Assembly: GCA_016763155.1 (NCBI GenBank)
Contig: JAESUH010000045.1
Coordinates: 1 to 49,442 of the forward strand
Source: Rhizobiaceae bacterium
GTDB taxonomy: Bacteria > Pseudomonadota > Alphaproteobacteria > Rhizobiales > Rhizobiaceae
Direction: 5' to 3'
Length of the DNA: 49,442 nt
In this document: positions 22,127 through 31,391 of the stretch, in pieces
How positions within the stretch are numbered: the stretch's first letter is position 1
How the letters are laid out: each line of letters begins with the position of its first letter
The notes under the pieces: model-generated
The model's input: the letters and a program-made list of their open reading frames with translations, nothing else
What the model was told of the DNA's origin: nothing
Databases searched by the model: none
Position numbers and translations under genes: made by a program

Positions 22127-23188
22127 TTAACCCGATTTATTATTGTCTTTTTTAGCTGCAATTCTTAATTTTGCAGCTTCTTTCATCCAAGTTTTAGCTG
22201 GTATGGCTGGATATCCTAGTACTTTTTCACCTGCTTTTAGGCTATTGAATACTCCAGAACCTCCACCAATTTGCGCACCAGCACCAATGGTCACGTGTCC
22301 GACGATGCCTGCCTGAGCTGCAACCACTACATAATCTTCCAGTGTCACGCTTCCTGCCATTCCGCTCATGGCAATCAACATGCAATGACGTCCGATGACG
22401 CAATTATGGGCAATATGGACCAGATTATCCATTTTGGTTCCCTGCCCAACAATTGTATCCCCATTTGTGCCGCGATCAATGGTGCAATTAGCACCAATTT
22501 CCACATCATCTTGAATTATCACGCGACCGATTTGCGGAATTTTACCAAGGCCATCGGTGCCTATAGCAAAGCCAAAACCATCCTGTCCAATTTGGGTCCC
22601 GTTATGGACGATGACATTATCTCCCAACAAGGCATATGATACGGATGCATTTGTACCAATGGTTGTATTTCTGCCGATTTGTACATCGCGGCCAATTACG
22701 GCTCCGGCCAATATATGGCATCCTCGACCAATGGAAGCGCCGGCACCTATTACGGCGTTGGCTTCAATTATTACATCGCCTTCAACCTGCGCTGTGTCAT
22801 CCACATAAGCTTGCTTGGAAATGCCCGTTTCGCTAGTCACCGGCATGGGTTTCATAGCGGTTGGGTACATCAAGCTCAACGCTTTCCCATAAGCCTCATA
22901 GGGCTTGGGATGGATCAGAGCGATGGTGGAAGAAGGGACTTTATCGAGGTGTTTCTCCTCTAAAATCACTGCGGTTGCTTTGGTTTCAACCAATGCATCA
23001 ATGAATTTTGGGTTGTCTAAAAATGTGATGCTGCCACTTATAGCAGTGGCAATGGGGCTGGCCATTTGAACAAATATGTCATCCCCGGATTTTTCGCCGC
23101 TGCCACCATTACCAAGGGATGCGCCTGTATGGGCGCAAATCTCAGCAATGCTTAATGTGACTGGGTGAAAAAAGGATGCGGCTGTCAT
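22127..23188 (-). CDS. lpxD: UDP-3-O-(3-hydroxyacyl)glucosamine N-acyltransferase
   Basis: 353 residues. LpxD adds the second 3-hydroxyacyl chain to the 2-amino group in lipid A synthesis. An N-terminal uridine-binding domain (about 1-115, with [10 protein letters not shown] and VILEEKH) is followed by the left-handed beta helix of hexapeptide repeats. The catalytic His258 or His261 lies in [13 protein letters not shown] (254-266). [21 protein letters not shown] is a family landmark. The ATG at 23188 is 66 bases past the bamA stop, and a hairpin lies in between. It ends GG...KSG with a TAA just before fabZ. Confidence 0.96.
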   Translation of the reverse strand: MTAASFFHPVTLSIAEICAHTGASLGNGGSGEKSGDDIFVQMASPIATAISGSITFLDNPKFIDALVETKATAVILEEKHLDKVPSSTIALIHPKPYEAYGKALSLMYPTAMKPMPVTSETGISKQAYVDDTAQVEGDVIIEANAVIGAGASIGRGCHILAGAVIGRDVQIGRNTTIGTNASVSYALLGDNVIVHNGTQIGQDGFGFAIGTDGLGKIPQIGRVIIQDDVEIGANCTIDRGTNGDTIVGQGTKMDNLVHIAHNCVIGRHCMLIAMSGMAGSVTLEDYVVVAAQAGIVGHVTIGAGAQIGGGSGVFNSLKAGEKVLGYPAIPAKTWMKEAAKLRIAAKKDNNKSG

Positions 23189-23196
23189 TGTAAAAC

Positions 23197-23237
23197 GCCC
23201 AACTGGCCTATGCCATTGTTACTCAGATCAATTGGGC
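23197..23237 (-). terminator. Hairpin between bamA and lpxD, possible attenuator
   Basis: GCCCAACTG (23197-23205) and CAATTGGGC (23229-23237) pair with one G-T wobble around a 23-base loop. On the minus strand the stem is followed by GTTTTAC and then the lpxD start. The long loop and short T-run make it a weak terminator, suitable for partial attenuation between bamA and the lipid A genes. Confidence 0.4.
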
Positions 23238-23254
23238 ATTACACATTCAAGTTA

Positions 23255-25678
23255 TTAGAATTTAGTGCTGATACCAAAGCTGAACTCACGTGTTTCGTCC
23301 CAGTCTTCTTTGAGCAATGGGAACGCATAGTCAAAACGTAACGGCCCAAATGGTGATGTCCAGATGATACTTGCTCCAACGGAAGCCCGTAAGGAAGTGC
23401 CATCCAATTGCTCCAACTGAGCTTCCGTCAATCCAGGGTTGCTGGCAATAACAAGATCTCTGCTTGCACTATCAAGACCAAATACCGTACCGGCATCTGC
23501 AAAGAAAGCACCGCGGAAACCAGCTGATTCCGGAACAAATGGCAACGGAAACTGTAGCTCGGCTGTCGCGTTATAGTAGTTTTGTCCACCAAGTGCATCA
23601 CCGGTAACAGGATCCCTTGGGCCAACGCCGGAGAATTTAAATCCTCGAATAGCTTTGGTATTGTTATAGAAATTGTCCTGAGCGCGATACTTATCGCCGA
23701 AGTTTGTGATATTTCCCGCACGGATACGTCCAAATGCCACGAGATCCAGATCGTCAGACAGCTCTTTATAACCAACCAAAGTTATTTCGCTCTGTATGAA
23801 TTCAGCATCCCCACCTGCCCCATAAATAGTCTGGGTAATATTTGCATATACGCCATTACTAGGATCTAGGTTATTGTCAAAATCACTGTAGGTTAATGCA
23901 TAACCAAACCCGGAAGCCAGCCACTCACCGCCATTTACAGCAAGTGCGTTTGACAATTCACCATTGGTGTTTCCCTGAATGCCATCATTATTATTGGCTG
24001 CATCCAGTGTGGATGCTGCAATATTAATCTGGCTGGCCTTGATTGCATAAAACCCTTGCAAATTCACATTGTCTGTCAGCGGTACCCCAAGAGCAAATTT
24101 GCCAGCAGTGGTATCGGAAGAATAAGCACGGTTTGATGACGCATCGATTGTTGTGAAATCAACATTTACGCCTGCAGACATCCGGTAGCCAAGAAAGAAC
24201 GGCTCAACAAATGAGAAGCCATAGTTCTGTCTGTCAGACCCTACACCAGCTTTAAGTCGAAGAAACTGACCGCGACCAAGGAAGTTTTTCTCTGAAAAGG
24301 AGATTTCAGCCAGCGGACCATCAGCAGAACTATAGCCACCACCGATAGAAAACTCACCAGTAGATTTTTCCAAAAGACGTACAACAAGAATCACACGGTC
24401 CGGGCTAGAACCAGGGCGCGTATTGATGGCAACCCGATCAAAGAATCCCAGATCTTCAAGACGCCGTTTTGTTTTCTGGATCAGTACCTGATTGAAAGCA
24501 TCGCCTTCGGAAACATCAAACTCGCGACGAATAACATAATCACGTGTCCGATCATTGCCGATAATTGTAATATCTTCAATGTAAACTCGCGCACCTTCAT
24601 CGATCAAATAAGTGACGTCAATTGTATTGGTGTCAAAATTACGATTGCCCCGTGGCACGACTTCAACAAATGCATAACCATCTTCGGCAACTTTTTGGGT
24701 TAACGCGATAATGGTTTTTTCAACTTTTGTAGCGCTGTAATGCTTTCCTGATCTCGTATCCAGCAGACCATAAAGGCTTTCTGAATCAACGCCAGAAATT
24801 GAGCTATCAATGGTTATTTCACCAAAATTGTACCGCACACCTTCGTCTACGGTAATGGTAATCATATATTGATTAGCTTCATCATCCATATCAGCAGTCG
24901 CTGAGATCACCTGAAAATCTGCATAGCCTTTGTTGAAATAGAAGCGACGCAACAACTCCTGATCGGCGGCAAGTTTATTAGGGTCATAAATATCACTGGA
25001 GCCAAGCCAGCTCAAAAAATTGGTTTGCTTGGTTCGGATAATATCTTTTAGTCGGCGGCCAGAAATAGCGTTATTGCCAACAAAAATAATTTTACCAATT
25101 TTGGTTTTATCACCTTCATCAACGCGGAACACCACATTCACACGTGCATTTGCCAAAGGAACAACTTCATAACTTACAGTTGCATCGTCACGACCAACCT
25201 TGGAATAAGCCTGAGAAATCCGATCTACATCGGATGCAAGTGTTTGCTCATTGAAGATGGAACGCGCTTTGGTGCGAACAGTTCCAGCAAGAGCCACGTC
25301 TTTCAAACGTTTATTGCCTTCGAAAAAGACTTTGTTGATGGTTGAATTTTCATCCACCTCAACAATCAATGTGCTGCCGGTACGATGAATGCTAACATCG
25401 CTAAATAAGCCAGTAGCATACAAGGATTTAACGGAAATATCGATGTCGGCATTTCCGAAAGTCCTGCCTGGCTTAATCGTCAGGTAGGAAATCACCGTGT
25501 CCGAGTCCATACGCGTGTTACCGCGTACGTTTATACGGCTAACAACAGCAGCCTCGGCCTGGGACGACCCAATGACCGTCACAACCATCGATGCGGCAAT
25601 AGGCGCAAATACAATTGCGCATGCAACAAACATAACTCTAAAAAGACGCATCTTAAAAAACTTGCTCAAAGGCTTCAT
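23255..25678 (-). CDS. bamA: Outer-membrane protein assembly factor BamA
   Basis: About 807 residues from the ATG at 25678; ATG at 25699 or TTG at 25705 would add a few more. A signal peptide (basic MKPLSKFFKMRLFRVMF, hydrophobic core, cleavage after SSQAEA) leads into five POTRA domains (about 45-430), starting VVSRINVRGNTRMDSDTVISYLTIKPG. The beta barrel follows with the conserved loop-6 motif AIRGF (KAIRGFKFSGVGPRDP) and a terminal strand REFSFGISTKF, whose last Phe is the outer-membrane sorting signal. BamA folds and inserts outer-membrane proteins. The gene follows rseP and heads the lipid A genes, the usual order in proteobacteria. Confidence 0.95.
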   Translation of the reverse strand: MKPLSKFFKMRLFRVMFVACAIVFAPIAASMVVTVIGSSQAEAAVVSRINVRGNTRMDSDTVISYLTIKPGRTFGNADIDISVKSLYATGLFSDVSIHRTGSTLIVEVDENSTINKVFFEGNKRLKDVALAGTVRTKARSIFNEQTLASDVDRISQAYSKVGRDDATVSYEVVPLANARVNVVFRVDEGDKTKIGKIIFVGNNAISGRRLKDIIRTKQTNFLSWLGSSDIYDPNKLAADQELLRRFYFNKGYADFQVISATADMDDEANQYMITITVDEGVRYNFGEITIDSSISGVDSESLYGLLDTRSGKHYSATKVEKTIIALTQKVAEDGYAFVEVVPRGNRNFDTNTIDVTYLIDEGARVYIEDITIIGNDRTRDYVIRREFDVSEGDAFNQVLIQKTKRRLEDLGFFDRVAINTRPGSSPDRVILVVRLLEKSTGEFSIGGGYSSADGPLAEISFSEKNFLGRGQFLRLKAGVGSDRQNYGFSFVEPFFLGYRMSAGVNVDFTTIDASSNRAYSSDTTAGKFALGVPLTDNVNLQGFYAIKASQINIAASTLDAANNNDGIQGNTNGELSNALAVNGGEWLASGFGYALTYSDFDNNLDPSNGVYANITQTIYGAGGDAEFIQSEITLVGYKELSDDLDLVAFGRIRAGNITNFGDKYRAQDNFYNNTKAIRGFKFSGVGPRDPVTGDALGGQNYYNATAELQFPLPFVPESAGFRGAFFADAGTVFGLDSASRDLVIASNPGLTEAQLEQLDGTSLRASVGASIIWTSPFGPLRFDYAFPLLKEDWDETREFSFGISTKF

Positions 25679-26015
25679 ACCTTCAAAATCCCTAAACATA
25701 GACAATCTATCAATCCTGCCATCAACATTCGCCTGGACACCTTATGGCTCGAAAACTCAACAGGAACCCGGTGTTCGTAATTATAAATCTCACTGCAATT
25801 AGTTAAGCCAATTTCTGACAGAATCCAACTGCAATTAACTATTCTTTTACAGTGTTTTGTAACGTGCGCAACCGCATGAACGCCATCATGTCTCCAAATT
25901 TCTAAATATGTTGCAAAAAGGTCAATGCAATCGCGCTTATAGTTAACGTTTCGCTGTTATAATTTTAACAAACCATTGCGAATAAATTTAACCAATTCAT
26001 CTATGATTTGGCGCT
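25679..26015. other. Intergenic region between rseP and bamA
   Basis: About 340 AT-rich bases with no supportable gene. It holds two copies of ACTGCAATTA (25792-25801 and 25828-25837), 36 bp apart, and a GTTAAC palindrome near 25942. It most likely carries the bamA promoter on the minus strand. No clear -35/-10 pair or terminator for rseP could be picked out by eye. Confidence 0.5.
25792..25837. repeat. Direct repeat ACTGCAATTA, two copies
   Basis: Two identical 10-mers at 25792-25801 and 25828-25837 lie upstream of bamA, spaced 36 bp start to start, about 3.5 helical turns. The flanks GTTAAG and ACTATT differ. They could be paired regulator sites, but the region is AT-rich and chance is possible. 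Confidence 0.4.
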
Positions 26016-27137
26016 TTAAAACAGCAATTGGGTAACATCATTCCAAGTTGCAAAAACCATAAGCATCAAAATTGCGGCTAAACCAATGCGAAAACCGATT
26101 TCTTGCGCATTCTCGCTCAATGGGCGGCCTCTGATTGCTTCATAGGCGTAAAATACCAAATGGCCGCCATCCAGCATAGGAACTGGAAAAAGGTTTAATA
26201 ATCCGATGCTTATGGATAATACTGCGGCGAGATTTAGTAAGGCTGCGACCCCTAATGTCGCAACATCACCCGATACTTTAGCGATTCGAATTGGCCCGCC
26301 CAACTGGTCTGCAGATTGTTTTCCAACGATAATATCGCCCAAATAACCAAGTGTTCGGGTGATCACGTACCAGGTTTCGCCAACAGCTGCACCGGTAGCC
26401 TCGAATAATCCATACTCTTTACGGCGTAAATTACCTGCTTTGTTGTTGCTGATAATCCCAATCATTCCCACTTTCTGGGTATTGCCGAATCTGTCGGTCA
26501 TTTCTCGGGATTTGGGGGTTGCCAGAAGCGTAACATCACGCCCGGAACGCCTGACTAAAAACTTTAATTCAACGTCAGGATTCGGGGCTACAATTCGCTG
26601 TATATCGGAAAAACTTGAGATAGGATCGTCGTCAATTTTGATAATCAGGTCTTCAGGCTGAAATCCTGCCAATTCCGCAGCGCTGTCCTTTTGTACCTCG
26701 ACCACGACGGGGTCGGTGACATAGCGGCCAACAAAATAGAAAGTGCCGGTAAAAATGACAATTGCCAGGATAAAATTGGCAATTGGACCAGCCGCAACCA
26801 CGGCAGCCCTTTGACCTACCCGTTTATGTTCAAAACTTCCGGCCTTTTCCGCATCGGACATTTTCGCGAGTCCGTCAAAATCAGGCACAGAGGCCGCATT
26901 TGAATCTCCCTTGAACTTTACATAGCCACCGAGCGGTATCATGCATAGTTTCCAGCGAGTGCCGTGTTTATCGGTGAAGCCGAACAATTCCTTGCCAAAC
27001 CCGATAGCAAACGCTTCGATATCCACCTTGTTCCATCTGGCCACCAGATAGTGTCCCAACTCGTGAAAAAACACGACGATGGTCAGCACGATCAGGAATG
27101 GAATGATGTAGCCGAATAATTGTGAGATGAATTCCAT
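26016..27137 (-). CDS. rseP: RseP-type site-2 zinc metalloprotease (regulated intramembrane proteolysis)
   Basis: 373 residues. An inner-membrane protease with the zinc motif HELGH (25-29) inside the first span and the third ligand region NLFPVPMLDGGHL near the C-terminal spans. One PDZ domain (about 120-200, VVEVQKDSAAELAGFQPEDLIIKIDD) lies in the periplasmic part; E. coli RseP has two. In other bacteria it cleaves anti-sigma factors and leftover signal peptides. The length is that of the one-PDZ alphaproteobacterial form. It follows cdsA by 36 bases and precedes bamA. Confidence 0.94.
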   Translation of the reverse strand: MEFISQLFGYIIPFLIVLTIVVFFHELGHYLVARWNKVDIEAFAIGFGKELFGFTDKHGTRWKLCMIPLGGYVKFKGDSNAASVPDFDGLAKMSDAEKAGSFEHKRVGQRAAVVAAGPIANFILAIVIFTGTFYFVGRYVTDPVVVEVQKDSAAELAGFQPEDLIIKIDDDPISSFSDIQRIVAPNPDVELKFLVRRSGRDVTLLATPKSREMTDRFGNTQKVGMIGIISNNKAGNLRRKEYGLFEATGAAVGETWYVITRTLGYLGDIIVGKQSADQLGGPIRIAKVSGDVATLGVAALLNLAAVLSISIGLLNLFPVPMLDGGHLVFYAYEAIRGRPLSENAQEIGFRIGLAAILMLMVFATWNDVTQLLF

Positions 27138-27173
27138 ATTTTGAAAATCCGATTTGTCGGTGAATTTTACAGA

Positions 27174-28043
27174 TCAACCATTTGATAGTGGCAACAAAAT
27201 GGTGTCCAGCAGAGGTTTGGCAATATTGCCAGTGTCGGGAGATGTCAATACTGCGGCATATATCCAGACTGCGACAACTGCAAAGATCAGTCCATCTACA
27301 CGGTCCAGTATGCCGCCATGACCTGGAATGATGTGGCCTGAATCCTTCTTGCCGAACTGGCGCTTTAATGCAGATTCCACCAAATCACCCATTTGCGAGA
27401 TGATTGCCACTATCAGGGCAAATAACATGAATTCCCCACCCGGCAGATATCCAAGCGCAAAAGCTGCAAGGCTTGCAACCAAAACAGCACCCAAAGTGCC
27501 GCCCACAAACCCTGACCATGTTTTGTTTGGCGATATTTTGGGGGCAAGTTTGGGTCCGCCTACGGGTTTGCCAACGAGGTAACCAAAGGAATCGGCACCC
27601 CATACGCACAGAAATAGGATCACAATAATATGCAGGCCTTCAGCCGCATTCCCGCGTAATGTCGCCAGCGCAAAGAATGGCAGGAGTGAATAAACCAATC
27701 CAGCGGCGAGCCAAGGGCGCTTTCCTTTGAATATTTCGAACAATGCCAGGGCGATTACGCCAATTGCTGCAACGCCAAACGCATATGTGGGACTACCTGC
27801 AAACCATGCAACAATGCAGATGATCCAAAAACCAGTCGCCAGAAACCGACCATACATTCCGGTAGAGGCCATTACAATTTGGCTGTACTCCCACAGAATG
27901 AAAAAACTCACCACAGCAGCAAACAGGCCAAAGCTAAGTCCGCCAATCCATGTCACGCCGATGGTAAAACTGGCTAAAATCACACCGGAAACCACCCGAA
28001 GTAACAATTCAGGCTTTGGCTTTTCCACGTCTGTCGTATTCAT
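27174..28043 (-). CDS. cdsA: Phosphatidate cytidylyltransferase (CDP-diglyceride synthase)
   Basis: 289 residues, polytopic inner-membrane enzyme making CDP-diacylglycerol from phosphatidic acid and CTP, the branch point of phospholipid synthesis. Multiple hydrophobic spans lead to the family signature in the C-terminal third: [20 protein letters not shown] then [11 protein letters not shown], with the Asp residues that bind metal. [14 protein letters not shown] is another conserved stretch. Its ATG overlaps the uppS stop (ATGA on the minus strand), so the two are coupled. Confidence 0.95.
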   Translation of the reverse strand: MNTTDVEKPKPELLLRVVSGVILASFTIGVTWIGGLSFGLFAAVVSFFILWEYSQIVMASTGMYGRFLATGFWIICIVAWFAGSPTYAFGVAAIGVIALALFEIFKGKRPWLAAGLVYSLLPFFALATLRGNAAEGLHIIVILFLCVWGADSFGYLVGKPVGGPKLAPKISPNKTWSGFVGGTLGAVLVASLAAFALGYLPGGEFMLFALIVAIISQMGDLVESALKRQFGKKDSGHIIPGHGGILDRVDGLIFAVVAVWIYAAVLTSPDTGNIAKPLLDTILLPLSNG

Positions 28044-28789
28044 CAGGCAGTTACCCTTGAAAGGCCGCCAAATTTCCGGGTCCTGCGATAATATTCATCA
28101 ACAGCAAGGGAAAACTGCAATTCATCAAAGTCTGGCCACAGACAGTCTACAAACACAAATTCTGCGTAAGCTGCCTGCCAAAGCAGAAAATTGGATAGGC
28201 GTTTCTCGCCACTGGTTCTGATAATCAGATCAGGGTCTGGGATGTCAGCCGTTTCGAGGTGGCTGGAAATGAGATCGCTATTAATATCTTCAAGCTGTAA
28301 CTCACCATTGGCGAATTTGGTAGCAATCGCTTTGGTAGCGTTGGCGATTTCATCACGGGAGCCATAATTGAAGGCAATAATCAAATTTTGCCCGGTATTT
28401 GCAGCCGTCAGCGCTTCCGCTTCTACCAGCAAAGGGAGGATATCACCTGGTACGTTATTACGTTCGCCGATAATGCGGACCCGTACGTTGTTTTGATGCA
28501 GTTCAGCCAAATCCTTGCGGATGAAAATCTTCAGCAGTGAAAACAGTTCACTGATCTCGGATTTTGGCCGGCTCCAGTTTTCCGAGGAAAAGGAAAATAC
28601 CGTGAGATATTCAATGCCAAATTTACGGGCACTGCGGATCGCGCTTTTTAAGGTCTCGACGCCTTTACGATGCCCCTTATTGCGGCTCAGCCCACGCGCT
28701 TCCGCCCAGCGACCATTGCCATCCATGATAATGGCAATGTGCTTTGGAGGTTGTCGCTCCTCAAAACCTCTTTCGGCTGAATATTCCAA
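28043..28789 (-). CDS. uppS: Undecaprenyl diphosphate synthase (isoprenyl transferase)
   Basis: 248 residues. It builds C55 undecaprenyl diphosphate, the lipid carrier for peptidoglycan and O-antigen, by cis addition of isopentenyl units. The first motif [26 protein letters not shown] holds the catalytic Asp23 and Arg27. The C-terminal motif is [32 protein letters not shown], with the Arg and Ser that hold the diphosphate. The start at 28789 is a TTG; no ATG is available before the catalytic motif. It follows frr by 33 bases. Confidence 0.95.
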   Translation of the reverse strand: MEYSAERGFEERQPPKHIAIIMDGNGRWAEARGLSRNKGHRKGVETLKSAIRSARKFGIEYLTVFSFSSENWSRPKSEISELFSLLKIFIRKDLAELHQNNVRVRIIGERNNVPGDILPLLVEAEALTAANTGQNLIIAFNYGSRDEIANATKAIATKFANGELQLEDINSDLISSHLETADIPDPDLIIRTSGEKRLSNFLLWQAAYAEFVFVDCLWPDFDELQFSLAVDEYYRRTRKFGGLSRVTA

Positions 28790-28822
28790 ATTCCCTGATC
28801 CAGTCTAGCTCGTAAAAGTGGG

Positions 28823-29386
28823 TTAAACCTGCATGATCTCTGTTTCTTTGGTGACAAGAACGGCATCGACATCGACAATCTTACTATCTGTTAATTGCTG
28901 TACCTTGTCAGACAGGGTATGTTGTTCGTCTTCACCAATGGTTTTTGCTTTTTCCAGTTTCTTTAATTCATCCATCCCGTCGCGGCGTACATGGCGCACT
29001 GCTACCCTCGCCTGTTCGGCATATTGATGGGCAATTTTGACCAGATCACGGCGGCGTTCTTCATTAAGTTCTGGCAGTGGAATACGCAAATTCGTGCCAT
29101 CTACAATCGGATTTAGACCCAGACCAGAATCGCGAATGGCTTTTTCCACCGCACCAACCATGGATTTGTCCCAAATTTGTACCGCAACCATACGTGATTC
29201 AGGCACAGTGACGGTTCCAACTTGATTGATCGGCGTCTTTTGCCCGTAAGCATCAACTATGACCGGGTCAAGCAAATTGATGGAGGCCCGCCCGGTTCTT
29301 AAACCGGCAAGATCGCTTTTTAACGAACTGATTGCACCATCCATGCGTCGTTCAACATCGACTAGGTCTATTGCATCATCTGCCAT
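28823..29386 (-). CDS. frr: Ribosome recycling factor
   Basis: 187 residues, a normal length. With EF-G it splits the post-termination ribosome. The chain is the typical three-helix bundle plus beta domain: [45 protein letters not shown], then [29 protein letters not shown], then [33 protein letters not shown]. It lies between pyrH and uppS on the minus strand. Confidence 0.97.
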   Translation of the reverse strand: MADDAIDLVDVERRMDGAISSLKSDLAGLRTGRASINLLDPVIVDAYGQKTPINQVGTVTVPESRMVAVQIWDKSMVGAVEKAIRDSGLGLNPIVDGTNLRIPLPELNEERRRDLVKIAHQYAEQARVAVRHVRRDGMDELKKLEKAKTIGEDEQHTLSDKVQQLTDSKIVDVDAVLVTKETEIMQV

Positions 29387-29459
29387 TTGAAATACTCATT
29401 CCTGTAATTAATTTTTCCTGAAAGTCGGATATACTGCGGTGCAAAAGAATCCAGCGCTA

Positions 29460-30182
29460 TCAATTTCCATGCACAGTAGTGCAACGCCCCTCGCCTTTCA
29501 ATATTTTTGCGTATCCTCCAGCCTCATGGATAGAAAATACGATAATCGGGATATTTTCATCTTTTGAAAGGCTCACAGCGGTTGCATCCATGACTTCAAG
29601 TCCACGGTCTAGAATCTCGCTATGGGTGATCGTGTCAAACCGTTCTGCATTGGGGTCCTTCTTAGGGTCTGCAGAGTAAATTCCGTCCACCTGTGTCCCT
29701 TTAAACAAGGCATCAGCCCCCATTTCGCAAGCACGAAGTGCAGCTGCTGTATCGGTAGTGAAATATGGGTTGCCGGTGCCTCCGGCAAAGATCACAATTT
29801 TTTGCTCTGCCAGATAATCATTCATGACGCGCTGAGAAAAATTCTCGCATATTTCCGGCATGGCGATTGCAGATAATACAACTGCTTCAAGGCCCGCATC
29901 TTCAAGCGCCATGCGTAAGCCAATTGCGTTCATCACGGTGGCAAGCATTCCCATATGGTCGCCGGATACTCGGTCCGCACCTTTGGCTGCAAGCGAAACT
30001 CCGCGAAAGATATTGCCGCCGCCAACAACAATTGCAGTTGCTACACCCAGCGCTTGCGCTTCGGCCACATCACCGGCAATTCGTTTTGTTACGGATGGAT
30101 CAATGCCAAAGCCTTGATCCCCCATCAAAGCCTCGCCTGAGACTTTCAACAACACGCGTTTATATTTAATGGAATCTGTCAT
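29460..30182 (-). CDS. pyrH: UMP kinase
   Basis: 240 residues, a hexameric kinase that makes UDP from UMP and is allosterically controlled by GTP and UTP in most bacteria. Landmarks are KRVLLKVSGEALMGDQGFGID near the start, GGGNIFRG (54-61), DHMGMLATVMNAI, GTGNPYFTTDTAAALRA and TVDGIYSADPKKDPNA-like VDGIYSADPKKDPNAERFD. It follows tsf after an intergenic hairpin and precedes frr, the conserved rpsB-tsf-pyrH-frr order. Confidence 0.97.
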   Translation of the reverse strand: MTDSIKYKRVLLKVSGEALMGDQGFGIDPSVTKRIAGDVAEAQALGVATAIVVGGGNIFRGVSLAAKGADRVSGDHMGMLATVMNAIGLRMALEDAGLEAVVLSAIAMPEICENFSQRVMNDYLAEQKIVIFAGGTGNPYFTTDTAAALRACEMGADALFKGTQVDGIYSADPKKDPNAERFDTITHSEILDRGLEVMDATAVSLSKDENIPIIVFSIHEAGGYAKILKGEGRCTTVHGN

Positions 30183-30218
30183 GAATCACCGCTCAAGCTA
30201 TTTTGACGATGGATACAC

Positions 30219-30250
30219 GAAGGGCGCTTCGTTGTCACGAAACGCCCTTC
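30219..30250. terminator. Strong hairpin between tsf and pyrH
   Basis: GAAGGGCG (30219-30226) pairs with CGCCCTTC (30243-30250), and inside it TTCGT pairs with ACGAA around a 4-base loop TGTC, with one C-A mismatch between the two stems. The T-run (ATATTTTT) follows on the plus strand. On the minus strand, the direction of tsf and pyrH, the stem is followed by GTGTATCC instead. It may therefore be an mRNA structure or partial attenuator, not a full terminator. Confidence 0.55.
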
Positions 30251-30278
30251 ATATTTTTACTTAATAGTTGATGCAGAA

Positions 30279-31202
30279 TTAATTGCCGGACATTGCTGCG
30301 ACTTCAGCTGCAAAGTCTTCTTCCTTCTTTTCAACGCCTTCACCCAATGCAAGGCGAGTAAAGCCTTTCAAAGTGATTGGTGCGCCAACAGAAGCTTCTG
30401 CGTTTTTAATTGCCTGTTCAACTGTGTTTTCACCATCAATAACAAAGATCTGGGAGAGCAGAACGCTTTCCTGGAAATATTTGCGCATACGGCCTTCGAC
30501 CATTTTTTCCACGATGTTTTCAGGCTTGCCAGATTCAGCTGCTTGTTCGACGTAGATAGCGCGTTCGCGGGCAACCACTTCAGCAGGCATTTCGTCTTGT
30601 GTCGCTGCAACTGGATTGGTCGCTGCTACATGCATCGCGATCTGTTTGCCAATGGCCTTTAGTGCGTCTGTATCGCCGGTTGATTCTAGTGCAATCAGAA
30701 CACCCAATTTGCCGAGGCCTTCGCCAGCGGCGTTATGAACGTATGTTGCAACCACGCCGTTGGATACTTCCATGACAGCTGCACGGCGCAAATTCATGTT
30801 TTCGCCGATTGTGCCAATTGCTTTGGTGATTGTATCAGCAACACTTGCATCTCCACCAGAAATGGTTGCTGCAGCGATTGCTTCAACATTGCCGTCGCCA
30901 GCAAGAGCAGTTTTTGCAACGTCACGAACCATTTGCTGGAACTGCTCATTACGAGCAACGAAATCAGTTTCAGAGTTCAATTCAACGATTGATGATTTTG
31001 GACCGTCAGAAGCGACGCCGATCAAACCTTCCGCAGCAACGCGGTCAGATTTTTTGTCAGCTTTTGCAATACCCTTAGCGCGCAACCAATCGATTGCTGC
31101 TTCGATGTTGCCGTCATTTTCGGTCAATGCGTTTTTACAATCCATCATGCCAGCGCCAGTTTTGTCGCGTAGCTCTTTTACCATTGATGCTGTGATAGCC
31201 AT
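30279..31202 (-). CDS. tsf: Translation elongation factor Ts
   Basis: 307 residues from the ATG at 31202, which has GAGG at good spacing; an in-frame start at 31217 adds only MKEAD. EF-Ts reloads EF-Tu with GTP. The N-terminal UBA-like domain [41 protein letters not shown] and the core motif TDFVARN (79-85), which inserts into EF-Tu, are clear. The length and C-terminal EF-Tu-binding region ([18 protein letters not shown]) are normal. It follows rpsB by 189 bases containing a perfect hairpin. Confidence 0.97.
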   Translation of the reverse strand: MAITASMVKELRDKTGAGMMDCKNALTENDGNIEAAIDWLRAKGIAKADKKSDRVAAEGLIGVASDGPKSSIVELNSETDFVARNEQFQQMVRDVAKTALAGDGNVEAIAAATISGGDASVADTITKAIGTIGENMNLRRAAVMEVSNGVVATYVHNAAGEGLGKLGVLIALESTGDTDALKAIGKQIAMHVAATNPVAATQDEMPAEVVARERAIYVEQAAESGKPENIVEKMVEGRMRKYFQESVLLSQIFVIDGENTVEQAIKNAEASVGAPITLKGFTRLALGEGVEKKEEDFAAEVAAMSGN

Positions 31203-31356
31203 ATCAGCCTCTTTCAATTTAAATTCGTCTGCCGGATAGGCAAAAGAATATCAGATTTTAGGGATTTGGTTCCAACAATTCGGCAAATGCCAGAGATTGC
31301 TGGTGACCATTAATTAGTCATCTAGGTATGATTTGGCGAATTCCAACCATACCAAA

Positions 31357-31386
31357 TTGCGCCAGCGAACCAAATCGCTGGCGCAA
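31357..31386 (-). terminator. Perfect 12-bp hairpin just after rpsB
   Basis: TTGCGCCAGCGA (31357-31368) and TCGCTGGCGCAA (31375-31386) pair perfectly around a 6-base loop, beginning 5 bases past the rpsB stop on the minus strand. The stem is followed by TTTGGT, a very short U-run. It probably ends part of the rpsB transcripts or stabilises the rpsB mRNA end before tsf. Confidence 0.6.
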
Positions 31387-31391
31387 ACTGT

